From: Gemmatimonadota bacterium
Lineage (GTDB): Bacteria > Latescibacterota > UBA2968 > UBA8231
Length of the DNA: 64,000 bases
NCBI GenBank assembly: GCA_009840005.1
Contig: VXOR01000076.1
Coordinates: forward strand, 23,209 to 87,208
Reading direction: 5' to 3'
The position numbers and the translations under genes were made by a program. Below are positions 41,914-49,735 of this stretch, piece by piece; the first letter of the stretch is position 1, and the number at the start of each line of letters is the position of its first letter. Below the pieces are notes generated by a model. That model searched no databases, was not told the DNA's origin, and worked only from the letters and a program-made list of their open reading frames with translations.

Positions 41914-43353
41914 CTAAGGAGCCAGTTCTTTTAACTCGGCCATAGTGGCGAGCCGCACATCTTTGAGCTGGCGCTGGTAGCCTATGACTGCGGCTAAGGC
42001 GTTGATCTGGGCTTGGGTTAGGTTGCCTTGGGCTTGGAGCAATTGCTGGCTGTCGGCTAAGCCGAGTTCAAAGCGGCTCTGCTCGACATCATAGGTGCGC
42101 TGGGCAAATTCGAGGGCGGCCTGGCGCAGGTCGATCTGGCGCTCGGCCTCGTGGACGCGGCGCGTGGCGTCGCGGATCTGCTGGATGATTTGGCGGCGTT
42201 GCTGCTCGCGACTGAGGCGGCTTTGCTCCAAGGCGATGCGCGCTTGGCTGATGTTGGCTTGCCGCTGGCCGCTGTCGATCAGCGGCAGGGTTATTTGCAG
42301 GTCAACTCCCCATTGATTGCGCTCGAAATTATCGCTAACGTCGCCGATCTCACTGCCGTGCCCCCGCATGCTGACATTGGCTCCGAAAGTCGCGTTAATG
42401 CCGGTGCGGCGGCGGGTGTCTTCTAATTCCAACGCACGGATTTCCTCGAAAATCTCGGCTCGTTTCATGTCGGTGCGATGCGCCAAGCCGATTTCAAGGG
42501 CGCGTTGAGCGTCGATGGGGTGAATCTCGTACTGGACATCAGTGTCGATTTCGAGCGGTGCCCACACATCGAGTCCGAGGGTTTCGCGGAGAATGTCGCG
42601 GCGCGATTCGATATTGGTTTGGGCTTGGTCGTACGTGGCCTCGGCTTGCAGCATCTCTACCTGCAAGCGCAGAGCTTCTACTTCGGCGATGAGGCCGACC
42701 TCAAATTTTCGTTGGGCTAGTTCCAAATTGGCGCGCGACTGCGCTAGGCGCTGTTCCTCAATTTCGAGTTCGCGGACGCTTTGCACTAGACCGTAGTAAT
42801 CGTCGATGACTTGGCCCTCTAGCTGGAGCCGCTGGCGGTCGAAGTTGAGACGTGCGCTTTGCAGGCCGTGCTCGGCGCGCTTGAGCGCGACTTCCTCGCT
42901 GGGCCGGCCAAGCAGATCGCGCTCGTAAAAAAGGCGCGTCGAACCCGAATAGTCGAGGAAGTCGGCTCGGCGATTGGACGAGAAATCGCGGCGTAGGGCC
43001 GTAGTGTTCAGCGTGAATTGGCCGAGGTGGCGCAGGCGCTGGGTCATGCGCAGGCTGCCCCTGTAAAAGACATCGGAACTCTCTTCACGAACTCGGGTTT
43101 CAAGGGCGATATTTTCTTGGGTATCGCTCAGCCCGGTAAAGCTAGGGGAGATGACGTCGGCGTTCATGCCGAAGGCAAAGGGCGCACGTGCCATCGTTAG
43201 TTGGGCGCGGCTGTTGGCTAGGGTCTGTTGATCCATTTGGTGTTGCAGGTTGTTTTGCATGGCCAAGTCGATGCACTCCTGCAGCGAGAGTACCTCGGCT
43301 GTCGAGCAGGTGGAGGCGATTAGCAAACCGACTAGTGCCCATTGGTATTTCAT
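41914..43353 (-). CDS. TolC-family outer-membrane efflux protein
   Basis: 479 aa. A signal peptide (YQWALVGLLIASTCSTA) leads into the OEP repeat pattern: VLSLQECIDLAMQNNLQHQM, ARLNFDRQRLQLEGQVIDDY, REQQRRQIIQQIRDATRRVH and LGLADSQQLLQAQGNLTQAQ. These long helices build the periplasmic tunnel, and two beta strands per repeat build the pore. It forms the outer exit of tripartite pumps. No inner-membrane pump or adaptor gene is adjacent; the RND exporter at 2.9 kb belongs to another operon. Confidence 0.87.
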   Translation of the reverse strand: MKYQWALVGLLIASTCSTAEVLSLQECIDLAMQNNLQHQMDQQTLANSRAQLTMARAPFAFGMNADVISPSFTGLSDTQENIALETRVREESSDVFYRGSLRMTQRLRHLGQFTLNTTALRRDFSSNRRADFLDYSGSTRLFYERDLLGRPSEEVALKRAEHGLQSARLNFDRQRLQLEGQVIDDYYGLVQSVRELEIEEQRLAQSRANLELAQRKFEVGLIAEVEALRLQVEMLQAEATYDQAQTNIESRRDILRETLGLDVWAPLEIDTDVQYEIHPIDAQRALEIGLAHRTDMKRAEIFEEIRALELEDTRRRTGINATFGANVSMRGHGSEIGDVSDNFERNQWGVDLQITLPLIDSGQRQANISQARIALEQSRLSREQQRRQIIQQIRDATRRVHEAERQIDLRQAALEFAQRTYDVEQSRFELGLADSQQLLQAQGNLTQAQINALAAVIGYQRQLKDVRLATMAELKELAP

Positions 43354-43529
43354 CGCGGAAGCCCCTTCTTATGGATGGCGAGCGAAATGCAGTGGTTGTC
43401 TGTAATTATACAATACGGGTTTTACCACGCCAACCGAGCCGCGCGTGGGCTGCGGCAATTTTCCGGCAGCGAGCTTTATATTTAATTTAGATAGACTTAA
43501 GCCTAGCGCGAATCTAAAGGAGCAATGCT

Positions 43530-44279
43530 ATGACCACCCTCACTTCGCAAGTGCTGGCGTACGAAAAAACTGCCGCCGACCTTGCAGTTAAAATTTTCGC
43601 CGACGGAGCCGACCGCGAGAGCATGCTGGCGAGCTATGCCAATCCGCTGGTCTCCGGGTTTACGACCAATCCCACCTTAATGCGCCAAGCCGGCGTCACC
43701 GACTACCGGACCTTTGCCCACGACATTGTCGCGGCCATTCCCGATCGCCACATTTCTTTTGAGGTCTTTTCAGACGAATTCGACGACATGGAGCGCCAAG
43801 CCCACGAGATCGCCACTTGGGGCGAAAACGTGTACGCCAAGATCCCCGTCAGCAACACCAAGGGCGAGGTCAGCTACGACTTGGTCCATCGGCTGTCTCA
43901 CGCCGGGGTCAAGATCAACGTCACGGCGATCTTTCTGCTCGACCAAGTGCGAGAAGTGGCGGCCGCGGTCGAGGGCGGGGCACCGTGCTGCGTGTCGGTT
44001 TTTGCCGGCCGCATCGCCGACGCCGGGTTAGACTACATGCCGGTCATGGCCGAGTCGGTCGAGCTGCTCGCGTCCAACCCCCAAGCCGAACTCATCTGGG
44101 CCAGTCCCCGCGAGGTGTACAATGTCGTCCAAGCCGACAGCATCGGCTGCCACATCATCACCTGCACCAGCGACATCATCAAAAAGCTGCCGACCTTGGG
44201 CAAGGAAATGGGACAGTTTTCGCTAGAGACCGTCCAGATTTTTTACGCGGATGCCACGGCTGCCGGCTACAGCCTGTAA
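43530..44279 (+). CDS. Transaldolase-family protein
   Basis: 249 aa. SGFTTNPTLMRQAG is the family signature, VYAKIPVSN carries the Schiff-base lysine, and INVTAIFLLDQVREV follows; CVSVFAGRIADAGLDYMP and EVYNVVQADSIGCHIIT complete the TIM barrel. It moves a three-carbon unit between sugar phosphates. This size class includes TalC/fructose-6-phosphate aldolase-like enzymes and variants found in sugar-nucleotide gene sets. AAAGGAG precedes the ATG. It is followed 9 bp later by a sugar isomerase-like gene, suggesting a shared heptose or related sugar-phosphate pathway. Confidence 0.82.
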   Translation: MTTLTSQVLAYEKTAADLAVKIFADGADRESMLASYANPLVSGFTTNPTLMRQAGVTDYRTFAHDIVAAIPDRHISFEVFSDEFDDMERQAHEIATWGENVYAKIPVSNTKGEVSYDLVHRLSHAGVKINVTAIFLLDQVREVAAAVEGGAPCCVSVFAGRIADAGLDYMPVMAESVELLASNPQAELIWASPREVYNVVQADSIGCHIITCTSDIIKKLPTLGKEMGQFSLETVQIFYADATAAGYSL

Positions 44280-44288
44280 GCGCGGCGG

Positions 44289-44873
44289 ATGAGTTACACT
44301 CAACAGTATTTGGCGGCGGCAGCTCAAGTCATCGAGCAGCTAGATCGCAATGCGATTGAAGCGATGGTCCAGCTCGTCGTCGAGACTCGTCAGCGCGGTG
44401 GGCGGCTTTTTATCCTCGGCGTGGGAGGCAGCGCGGGCAATGCGAGCCACGCGGTCAACGACTTTCGCAAGATCGCTGGTATTGAGTCCTACGCACCCAC
44501 GGACAACGTCTCGGAACTGACGGCGCGCATCAACGATGAGGGCTGGGATACGGCTTTTGCCAAGTGGCTGGAGGGTAGCCGTTTAAACAAAAAGGATCTG
44601 ATCCTGATCTTGTCCGTCGGCGGTGGCCATCGCCCGCTGAATACCAGTGTCAACTTGGTTGTAGCACTGGAGTACGCCAAAGAGGTCGGAGCCAAAATTT
44701 GCGGCATCGTGGGGCGGGATGGCGGCTTTACGGCCCAAGTCGCTGATGCCTGCGCGATTGTGCCGACGGTCGCGCCGGATACAGTCACGCCGCTGACGGA
44801 ATCCTGCCAAGCCGTTATATGGCATTTAATTGTCTCGCATCCCGAGGTACAAGTGGAGCGCACTAGGTGGTAG
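44289..44873 (+). CDS. SIS-domain sugar-phosphate isomerase (GmhA-like)
   Basis: 194 aa, one SIS domain: RGGRLFILGVGGSAGNASHA, DLILILSVGGGH and ALEYAKEVGAKICGIVGRDGG. Length and fold match D-sedoheptulose-7-phosphate isomerase, the first step of ADP- or GDP-heptose synthesis. However, the usual TSGNS phosphate loop reads SVGGGH here, so substrate choice may differ. Transaldolase, just upstream, can produce or consume sedoheptulose-7-phosphate, which supports a linked role. Confidence 0.72.
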   Translation: MSYTQQYLAAAAQVIEQLDRNAIEAMVQLVVETRQRGGRLFILGVGGSAGNASHAVNDFRKIAGIESYAPTDNVSELTARINDEGWDTAFAKWLEGSRLNKKDLILILSVGGGHRPLNTSVNLVVALEYAKEVGAKICGIVGRDGGFTAQVADACAIVPTVAPDTVTPLTESCQAVIWHLIVSHPEVQVERTRW

Positions 44874-44907
44874 ATGCGGTCGCGCCATTCACAACGAAAG
44901 GTTGAAC

Positions 44908-45960
44908 ATGTCTGCGGTCCCCCGAGACCTGCGCCAGTTTTTGCACCGCTACATTCCAGACCTAGAAGAGGAGATGTTCTCGTTCCTCGCGGTGCGCGAA
45001 CCCGAGGAGTTTCTATATCGGCTGATGCGCGACTACCCGGAGCGCGGCGGTAAGCGATTCCGCCCAGTGTTGGTGCTGTTGGCGTGCCAAGCCTGCGGCG
45101 GCGACGCAAAGAAAGCCATGCGGACTGCGGTGGCCTTTGAGATGTTCCAGTCGTTTGCCGTGGTCCACGACGATATTGAAGACGATTCGGAGATGCGGCG
45201 CGGCAAGCCCTGTTTGCACAAGTTGCACGGGATCCCATTGACCATCAACGTCGGCGATGCCCTGTACGCCAAGGTCTTTGAGATCCTCAACGCGAACCGC
45301 GAGGTGTTGGGGGCGGATGTCGCGCTTGATTTGATCGACGAGATGATCCGCGGCTCGTGCGAGACGTTTGAGGGACAGGCATACGACGTGGGCTGGATTC
45401 GCCAGCGCTACATTCCCAGCGAGGACGAGTTTATGACCATGTTGCGCAAGAAGACTGGGTGGTACACGGGCCGGGGGCCGTGTACGGCTGGGGCGATTAT
45501 CGCGGGGGCCGAGATGGAATTGCGAACTCGTATCGGCGACTTCGGCGAGTCCATGGCCATCGCGTTCCAGCTTCGCGACGACCTGCTGAACTTGAGCTCT
45601 TCCGAACAGGATGCTGGCTCTGCGCCCGGGGTTACTTCCGGGGCCTACGGCAAGGAGCGGGGTGGGGATATTGCGGAAGGGAAGCGGACCTTGATTATCA
45701 TCGACCTCTTAGGTAAATGCAACGCGGCGGAGCGCGAGGAAGTGCTGGCGATCCTGCACCAAGATCGGCATCTCAACACAGCCACCGAAATCGAGCGGGT
45801 CATCGCCTTGGTCGAGCACTACGAATGCGACCGCTACGTCGAGGGCGTGTGCCAGCAGAAGGTCGCAGAGAGCTTGGTGCACCTCGAGAAACTTCCGGCC
45901 AACCCCTCGCGCGATATGCTAAAAGAAATGCTGGATTTTTTGGTCCGGCGAGCGTTTTAG
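44908..45960 (+). CDS. Polyprenyl (geranylgeranyl-type) diphosphate synthase
   Basis: 350 aa. The first Asp-rich motif is AVVHDDIEDDSEMRRGKP; the second is QLRDDLLNL, with Asn in the last position instead of Asp. GGKRFRPVLVLLA also fits the family. It condenses isopentenyl diphosphate into C15-C20 or longer chains, which could supply the menaquinone side chain attached by the UbiA-type enzyme, or carotenoids and lipid carriers. Chain length cannot be read surely. ATG 44908 follows AAAGG. The 3' end overlaps the convergent M42 peptidase gene by 4 bp. Confidence 0.82.
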   Translation: MSAVPRDLRQFLHRYIPDLEEEMFSFLAVREPEEFLYRLMRDYPERGGKRFRPVLVLLACQACGGDAKKAMRTAVAFEMFQSFAVVHDDIEDDSEMRRGKPCLHKLHGIPLTINVGDALYAKVFEILNANREVLGADVALDLIDEMIRGSCETFEGQAYDVGWIRQRYIPSEDEFMTMLRKKTGWYTGRGPCTAGAIIAGAEMELRTRIGDFGESMAIAFQLRDDLLNLSSSEQDAGSAPGVTSGAYGKERGGDIAEGKRTLIIIDLLGKCNAAEREEVLAILHQDRHLNTATEIERVIALVEHYECDRYVEGVCQQKVAESLVHLEKLPANPSRDMLKEMLDFLVRRAF

Positions 45961-47012
45961 TCCACCACTGGATTTTCCAAATAAGCCAAAAGCAACCGCG
46001 CCGTGTTGACGATGCCGTCCCACGCGCAGATTTCGTACCCGTGCGTGTTGTCGCCGGGGTAGCCAATAAGCGCAGCGCGCGCAATGGCACCGGACGTTTT
46101 GGCAATCGACGAGTCGCTAGAGTACGAAGTGAGGACGGCCGTTTGGATGTTGAATCCGCAGGCGGCGGCTAGGGCGTCAAAGCGGTCGATGATGCGCGCG
46201 TCGTACAGACCGCGAGTGTCGCGGACGCCGATGATGGGATCGCCGCTGTTGGCCGTGCCGTATTCGGCCGCCGCGGGCGCAATGTCAACGGCAACGGCCG
46301 CATCAACCGGCAGCCGCCCGAGCGCGTAGATTGCGCCGTGACCGCCGATTTCCTCGCTGGAACTGGCCACGAGATACACGTCTTGAGCCGGTCGGGTCTC
46401 CCGCAAGTGCAGGCCTACTTCGAGCATGGCCGCCAAGCCAGCGCGGCAATCGAGGTTGTAGCCGCAGACGCAATCGCCCAAATGCCAGAGCGTCTTGTGT
46501 TTGCCGGCGATGACGACGCGAGTGCCAGCGCGGATTCCGCGCTGGGCTAGCTCCTCGGCTGTGAGCCTCGTTTCAATCCACATCTGTTCCCACTTGAGTG
46601 GTTGGCCGTCTTTGAGCCGTCCCGCTGGACTTTCTGTGGAGACGTGCTTGGCTCCGGTGGAGAGCACGCCCGGGCAGAGGCCGTCCCGCGTCATGATTTC
46701 CACTGGACTTTCGCCTAGTGCCCAGGGGTGCAAACCGCCCAAGGGCTGCACCCTGATTTTGCCGTCGGACTCGATGCGCTTGACTATGAGGGCGATCTCG
46801 TCCTTGTGGGCGACGGCGGCCACGGGCTGGTCGTGGCTTTGGCCCTTGATGTGGATGATGATATTGTCGGCCGCGTCCTGCCAGACGGCGTCGCCGATGG
46901 GGGCGGCGAGCTCGTTGACGAGGGCGTCCATAGCGGATTCCGCGCCCGAGGGTGCGTGCGCGGCGAGCAGTTGCTCGACAAAGCCGTAGAGGCGTTGGGC
47001 ATCAATGGTCAT
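45957..47012 (-). CDS. M42-family metallo-aminopeptidase
   Basis: 351 aa. Family marks are APSGAESAMDAL, AVAHKDEIALIVKRI with the first metal ligand, the domain-insert region LSTGAKHVST, NLDCRAGLAAMLEV with the bridging Asp, and ASSSEEIGGHGAIYAL with the catalytic Glu pair. The C-terminal ligand lies in GDNTHGYEICAWDGI. M42 enzymes form cytoplasmic tetrahedral dodecamers that trim short peptides. AGGAG sits before the ATG but inside a perfect 15-bp hairpin, so translation may be gated. Confidence 0.85.
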   Translation of the reverse strand: MTIDAQRLYGFVEQLLAAHAPSGAESAMDALVNELAAPIGDAVWQDAADNIIIHIKGQSHDQPVAAVAHKDEIALIVKRIESDGKIRVQPLGGLHPWALGESPVEIMTRDGLCPGVLSTGAKHVSTESPAGRLKDGQPLKWEQMWIETRLTAEELAQRGIRAGTRVVIAGKHKTLWHLGDCVCGYNLDCRAGLAAMLEVGLHLRETRPAQDVYLVASSSEEIGGHGAIYALGRLPVDAAVAVDIAPAAAEYGTANSGDPIIGVRDTRGLYDARIIDRFDALAAACGFNIQTAVLTSYSSDSSIAKTSGAIARAALIGYPGDNTHGYEICAWDGIVNTARLLLAYLENPVVD

Positions 47013-47058
47013 GGCTTGCTCCTAATTGCAGGTGAGCGAAGATAATTAGGAGCAAGCC
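47013..47058 (-). promoter_or_regulatory. Perfect 15-bp hairpin sequestering the M42 peptidase ribosome site
   Basis: GGCTTGCTCCTAATT (47013-47027) and AATTAGGAGCAAGCC (47044-47058, + strand) are exact reverse complements around a 16-nt loop. In the minus-strand mRNA the second arm contains AGGAGC and ends immediately before the start codon at 47012. The ribosome site would be buried, pointing to a translational switch or RNA thermometer. Confidence 0.65.
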
Positions 47059-47100
47059 GCGGGGCAATGACAACGCCGCTACGGGAAGCTGGCAGAGAGG

Positions 47101-47709
47101 TTAAACTGGAGCGGCGAGCGATCCAATCACTTCTTCGGCCAGCCCGCGCAAGGTCTTTTGCAGCCGCAGGCGGCCCCGGTTGACGCGGGACTTGACCGTA
47201 CCTACGGGGCAGTTGATGATCTTGGCAATTTCCTCGTACGAGAGTCCTTTCAAATCGCGGAGGAGCACGGCGGCGCGAAATTCTGTGGGCAGGTCCTCAA
47301 TGGCATCGACGACGAGGGACTTGACGCGGTTGCCATCGGTCTGTTCGCCGGGGAGTGGGTCCTTGGCGGTCGGCTCGTAGAAGGCGGCGGTCTGTTCGTC
47401 ATCACTGGGACTGATGGGAATCCAATTCCAGCGCTTGCGACGGCGCAATTCGGTTTTGGCCAGGTTGCCGGCAATGGTGTAGAGCCAAGTGGAAACCTGT
47501 TCGATAGCTGGGTACTGGTGGCTGTGGCGCAGGCAGCGGAGAAAAGTCTCTTGGACGATATCCTCGGCCGTTTCCTTGTCGCCGACAAAGCGATAGACAA
47601 AGTTGTACAGGGGGGTGCGATAGCGTTTGACCAGCACGCCGAGATGACCTTGGTCTTCGGCGGCCCGCAGCAAAATTTCCCGATCCGTGAGTTCATTCAT
47701 CGCTACCAT
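47101..47709 (-). CDS. ECF-type RNA polymerase sigma factor (RpoE-like)
   Basis: 202 aa. Region 2 is YNFVYRFVGDKETAEDIVQE, TFLRCLRHSHQY and STWLYTIAGNLAKTELRRRK. Region 4 is IEDLPTEFRAAVLLRDLKGL and SYEEIAKIINCPVGTVKSRV, then NRGRLRLQKTL. An acidic linker of about 40 residues separates them. The ATG at 47709 follows AGGAG by 7 nt; a second ATG three codons later is possible. No anti-sigma gene is directly downstream; the M42 gene follows on the same strand after 88 bp. Confidence 0.9.
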   Translation of the reverse strand: MVAMNELTDREILLRAAEDQGHLGVLVKRYRTPLYNFVYRFVGDKETAEDIVQETFLRCLRHSHQYPAIEQVSTWLYTIAGNLAKTELRRRKRWNWIPISPSDDEQTAAFYEPTAKDPLPGEQTDGNRVKSLVVDAIEDLPTEFRAAVLLRDLKGLSYEEIAKIINCPVGTVKSRVNRGRLRLQKTLRGLAEEVIGSLAAPV

Positions 47710-47884
47710 GATTGTGCTCCTTTCTGGTATAATTCAAGCGATTATCGTCATGTCTGTACACAAGCAATAATCGTGCCATTCTTCAATAAGGGGAAAATGC
47801 GCCTCTTATTGCCCGTTTTTAGGGGCAATTGGCACCAAAAAGCCTCAGATATTTGAGCATCCTCAGATTTCTGAGGCGCTTCTT

Positions 47885-47913
47885 TTGACAGGTACAGGGG
47901 CAAGCGGTAGATT
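47885..47913 (+). promoter_or_regulatory. Sigma70-type promoter for the SEC-C gene, in a 252-bp intergenic region
   Basis: TTGACA (47885-47890), 17 bp, TAGATT (47908-47913). Upstream in the same gap are two small hairpins: TTGCCC/GGGCAA (about 47810-47830), and CCTCAGA-TT-TCTGAGG (about 47863-47878) followed by CGCTTCTTTT. No gene is seen in 47710-47961. Confidence 0.5.
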
Positions 47914-47961
47914 TCGCACCGGTAAATTCATCCGCTTAATTCCTAAAAATGGAGTGTTTTC

Positions 47962-48567
47962 GTGCAAGAGTTGGCCACGCGCTTGGAGACCTTGTGCCAA
48001 GCCAAGGGGGCAGAAAAATTCTCGACTGAAGAAATAGTCGAGTTGTTGACAGATGGCGAAGAGGTAGATTGGATCGTCGATCAAGTGCTGCCAGCGGCGG
48101 CTGAGGCCGACCGCAGCGAAATGAGCCAGATACTGGGCCAAATCGCCGCTGTGGTGGCACCTGCTGCTCCCCCAGATACAGACGACGAAGAACCGGCCGC
48201 GCTGGCGGAGTTGGACTTGGCCCAACTCCAGCAGGCCCTGCCGCCCGGAGTTGACGTGCAGCAAGTCGAGGAAATGCTGCGCTCGCCCCAGGGAGCCTTG
48301 CTGGCCGATTTTAGTGCCTTTTGCCAAGAGCGCGGGTTCGACGGCGAGCCGGATGAAGCGGAGATGAGGGAATTGCACGAGGAGTGGTTGCAGACGCCGC
48401 GGCCCGCGCTAGAAGGGGAAAAGCCGGCCGACGCGCTGGACGGAGGTCGGCTCTTTCCCGGCAAGGTGGAGACCTTTCGCCGCGAAACCCCCAAGGTCGG
48501 TCGCAACGACCCGTGCCCCTGCGGCAGCGGCAAGAAGTTCAAAAGATGCTGCGGCAAGGCCGCTTGA
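47962..48567 (+). CDS. SEC-C motif protein
   Basis: 201 aa. The last 22 residues form the SEC-C zinc motif ([20 protein letters not shown]), the element that in SecA binds SecB and ribosomes. The preceding 180 residues are acidic and helical ([20 protein letters not shown]) and match no family I know. GTG start with GGAG 8 nt upstream. The stop is 1 bp before rfbC, so the two share a transcript. Confidence 0.72.
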   Translation: MQELATRLETLCQAKGAEKFSTEEIVELLTDGEEVDWIVDQVLPAAAEADRSEMSQILGQIAAVVAPAAPPDTDDEEPAALAELDLAQLQQALPPGVDVQQVEEMLRSPQGALLADFSAFCQERGFDGEPDEAEMRELHEEWLQTPRPALEGEKPADALDGGRLFPGKVETFRRETPKVGRNDPCPCGSGKKFKRCCGKAA

Positions 48568-48568
48568 G

Positions 48569-49111
48569 ATGGCCCAGATCTGCCCCTCTACGGTTATTGA
48601 AGGCGTCTATATAGCTGAGCTACAGTCGCACGGCGACGAGCGGGGTCGCTTTACCGAGGTGTACCGCAAGGAGTGGTTTCCCCAGCGCGGCTGGGACGCC
48701 TTGCAGTGGAGCCGCTCGGAGTCGCAACAGGGGGTGCTGCGCGGCTTGCACTATCACCATCGCCAAGTTGACTACTGGCACTGTGGCATGGGTGTGCTGC
48801 GCGTCGGGCTGCTCGATCTGCGCCGTAGCTCGCCGACTCGCGGGCAGGGGCAGGTTATCGAATTAGATCAAGAGGTGTTGCGGGGTGTCTTTATCCCAGC
48901 GGGGGTAGCGCATGGCTTTTACGCCGTCACCGACGCGATGCTTTTCTACTTGGTCGATTCTTACTACGACGGCACGGACGAGTGGGGCGTGGCTTGGGAC
49001 GATCCCGATGCGGGGTTGGACTGGGGCATTGAGGGGGGGCCGATTCTCTCGCCGCGAGACCGAAATAATCCGCGGCTGCGGGATATTCCAGAGGAGGAGC
49101 TGCCCAACTGA
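48569..49111 (+). CDS. rfbC: dTDP-4-dehydrorhamnose 3,5-epimerase
   Basis: 180 aa cupin. GVYIAELQSHGDERGRFTEV opens the fold. The catalytic His is in LRGLHYHHRQVD, and IPAGVAHGFYAVTDAMLFYL with YDGTDEWGVAWDDPD follows. It epimerises dTDP-4-keto-6-deoxyglucose made by RfbB on the way to dTDP-rhamnose. rfbA and rfbD are not in the window. DPDAGLDWGI and LSPRDRNNPRL are typical C-terminal residues. Confidence 0.87.
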   Translation: MAQICPSTVIEGVYIAELQSHGDERGRFTEVYRKEWFPQRGWDALQWSRSESQQGVLRGLHYHHRQVDYWHCGMGVLRVGLLDLRRSSPTRGQGQVIELDQEVLRGVFIPAGVAHGFYAVTDAMLFYLVDSYYDGTDEWGVAWDDPDAGLDWGIEGGPILSPRDRNNPRLRDIPEEELPN

Positions 49112-49149
49112 TTTCAAAACTAAAACTTCTTTTGAAATAGGTTTGTTCT

Positions 49150-49665
49150 ATGACCCGACTTGAACTTGCTCACTGCATCTATCAGACCGCTCACCTGCGA
49201 GGACAATTTACTTTGCGCTCAGGCGCGACGGCCACAGAGTATTTCGACAAATATCAGTTTGAAACCCATCCCGAGCTCCTCCGCGCACTCGCCATCCACC
49301 TCCAGCCCTTAATCCCCGACGACATAGACATTCTCGCAGGTCTCGAACTCGGCGGGGTGCCCATCGCCACCATGCTCGCTCAGCTTTCGGGATTGCCTGC
49401 CTGCTTCGTGCGCAAACAGGCCAAAGAATACGGCACCTGCAAACTCGCCGAAGGCCCCGACATCGCCGGCAAAAATCTGCTGATTGTCGAAGATGTCGTC
49501 ACGTCCGGCGGACAGATTGCTCTTTCCGCCCAAGATCTGCGCAACCTTGGCGCAGAGGTTTCACAGGCCATCTGCGTAATTGACCGCGAATCCGGTGGCA
49601 TCGAGAGTCTAGCCCAAGAAGGCATTGAACTCCACGCTTTATTTCGGATGAGCGAACTGAAGTGA
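49150..49665 (+). CDS. pyrE: Orotate phosphoribosyltransferase
   Basis: 171 aa. It joins orotate to PRPP giving orotidine-5'-phosphate in pyrimidine synthesis. The PRPP-binding motif is NLLIVEDVVTSGGQ, preceded by AGLELGGVPIATML and FVRKQAKEYGTCKLAEG, the flexible catalytic loop. It is somewhat short (usual 180-215 aa), ending soon after the core. A terminator follows the stop. pyrG, later in pyrimidine synthesis, lies 4.8 kb away. Confidence 0.87.
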   Translation: MTRLELAHCIYQTAHLRGQFTLRSGATATEYFDKYQFETHPELLRALAIHLQPLIPDDIDILAGLELGGVPIATMLAQLSGLPACFVRKQAKEYGTCKLAEGPDIAGKNLLIVEDVVTSGGQIALSAQDLRNLGAEVSQAICVIDRESGGIESLAQEGIELHALFRMSELK

Positions 49666-49681
49666 CATCGTACATGGCACG

Positions 49682-49714
49682 AAAAAGGGGGCCTCGCCTG
49701 AGGTCCCCTTTTTT
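49682..49714. terminator. Rho-independent terminator between pyrE and smc
   Basis: AAAAAGGGGGCCTC pairs with GAGGTCCCCTTTTT through 14 positions (one G-T) around GCCT, with a run of six T at the right end and five A at the left. It can stop transcription from both converging genes. Confidence 0.88.
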
Positions 49715-49735
49715 GTTGGTGCGCTTCCGCCTTGG

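Noticed and set aside
47158..47856. Open frame running through the ECF sigma gene on the + strand
   Set aside because: It lies opposite a well-supported sigma factor and shows no family pattern.
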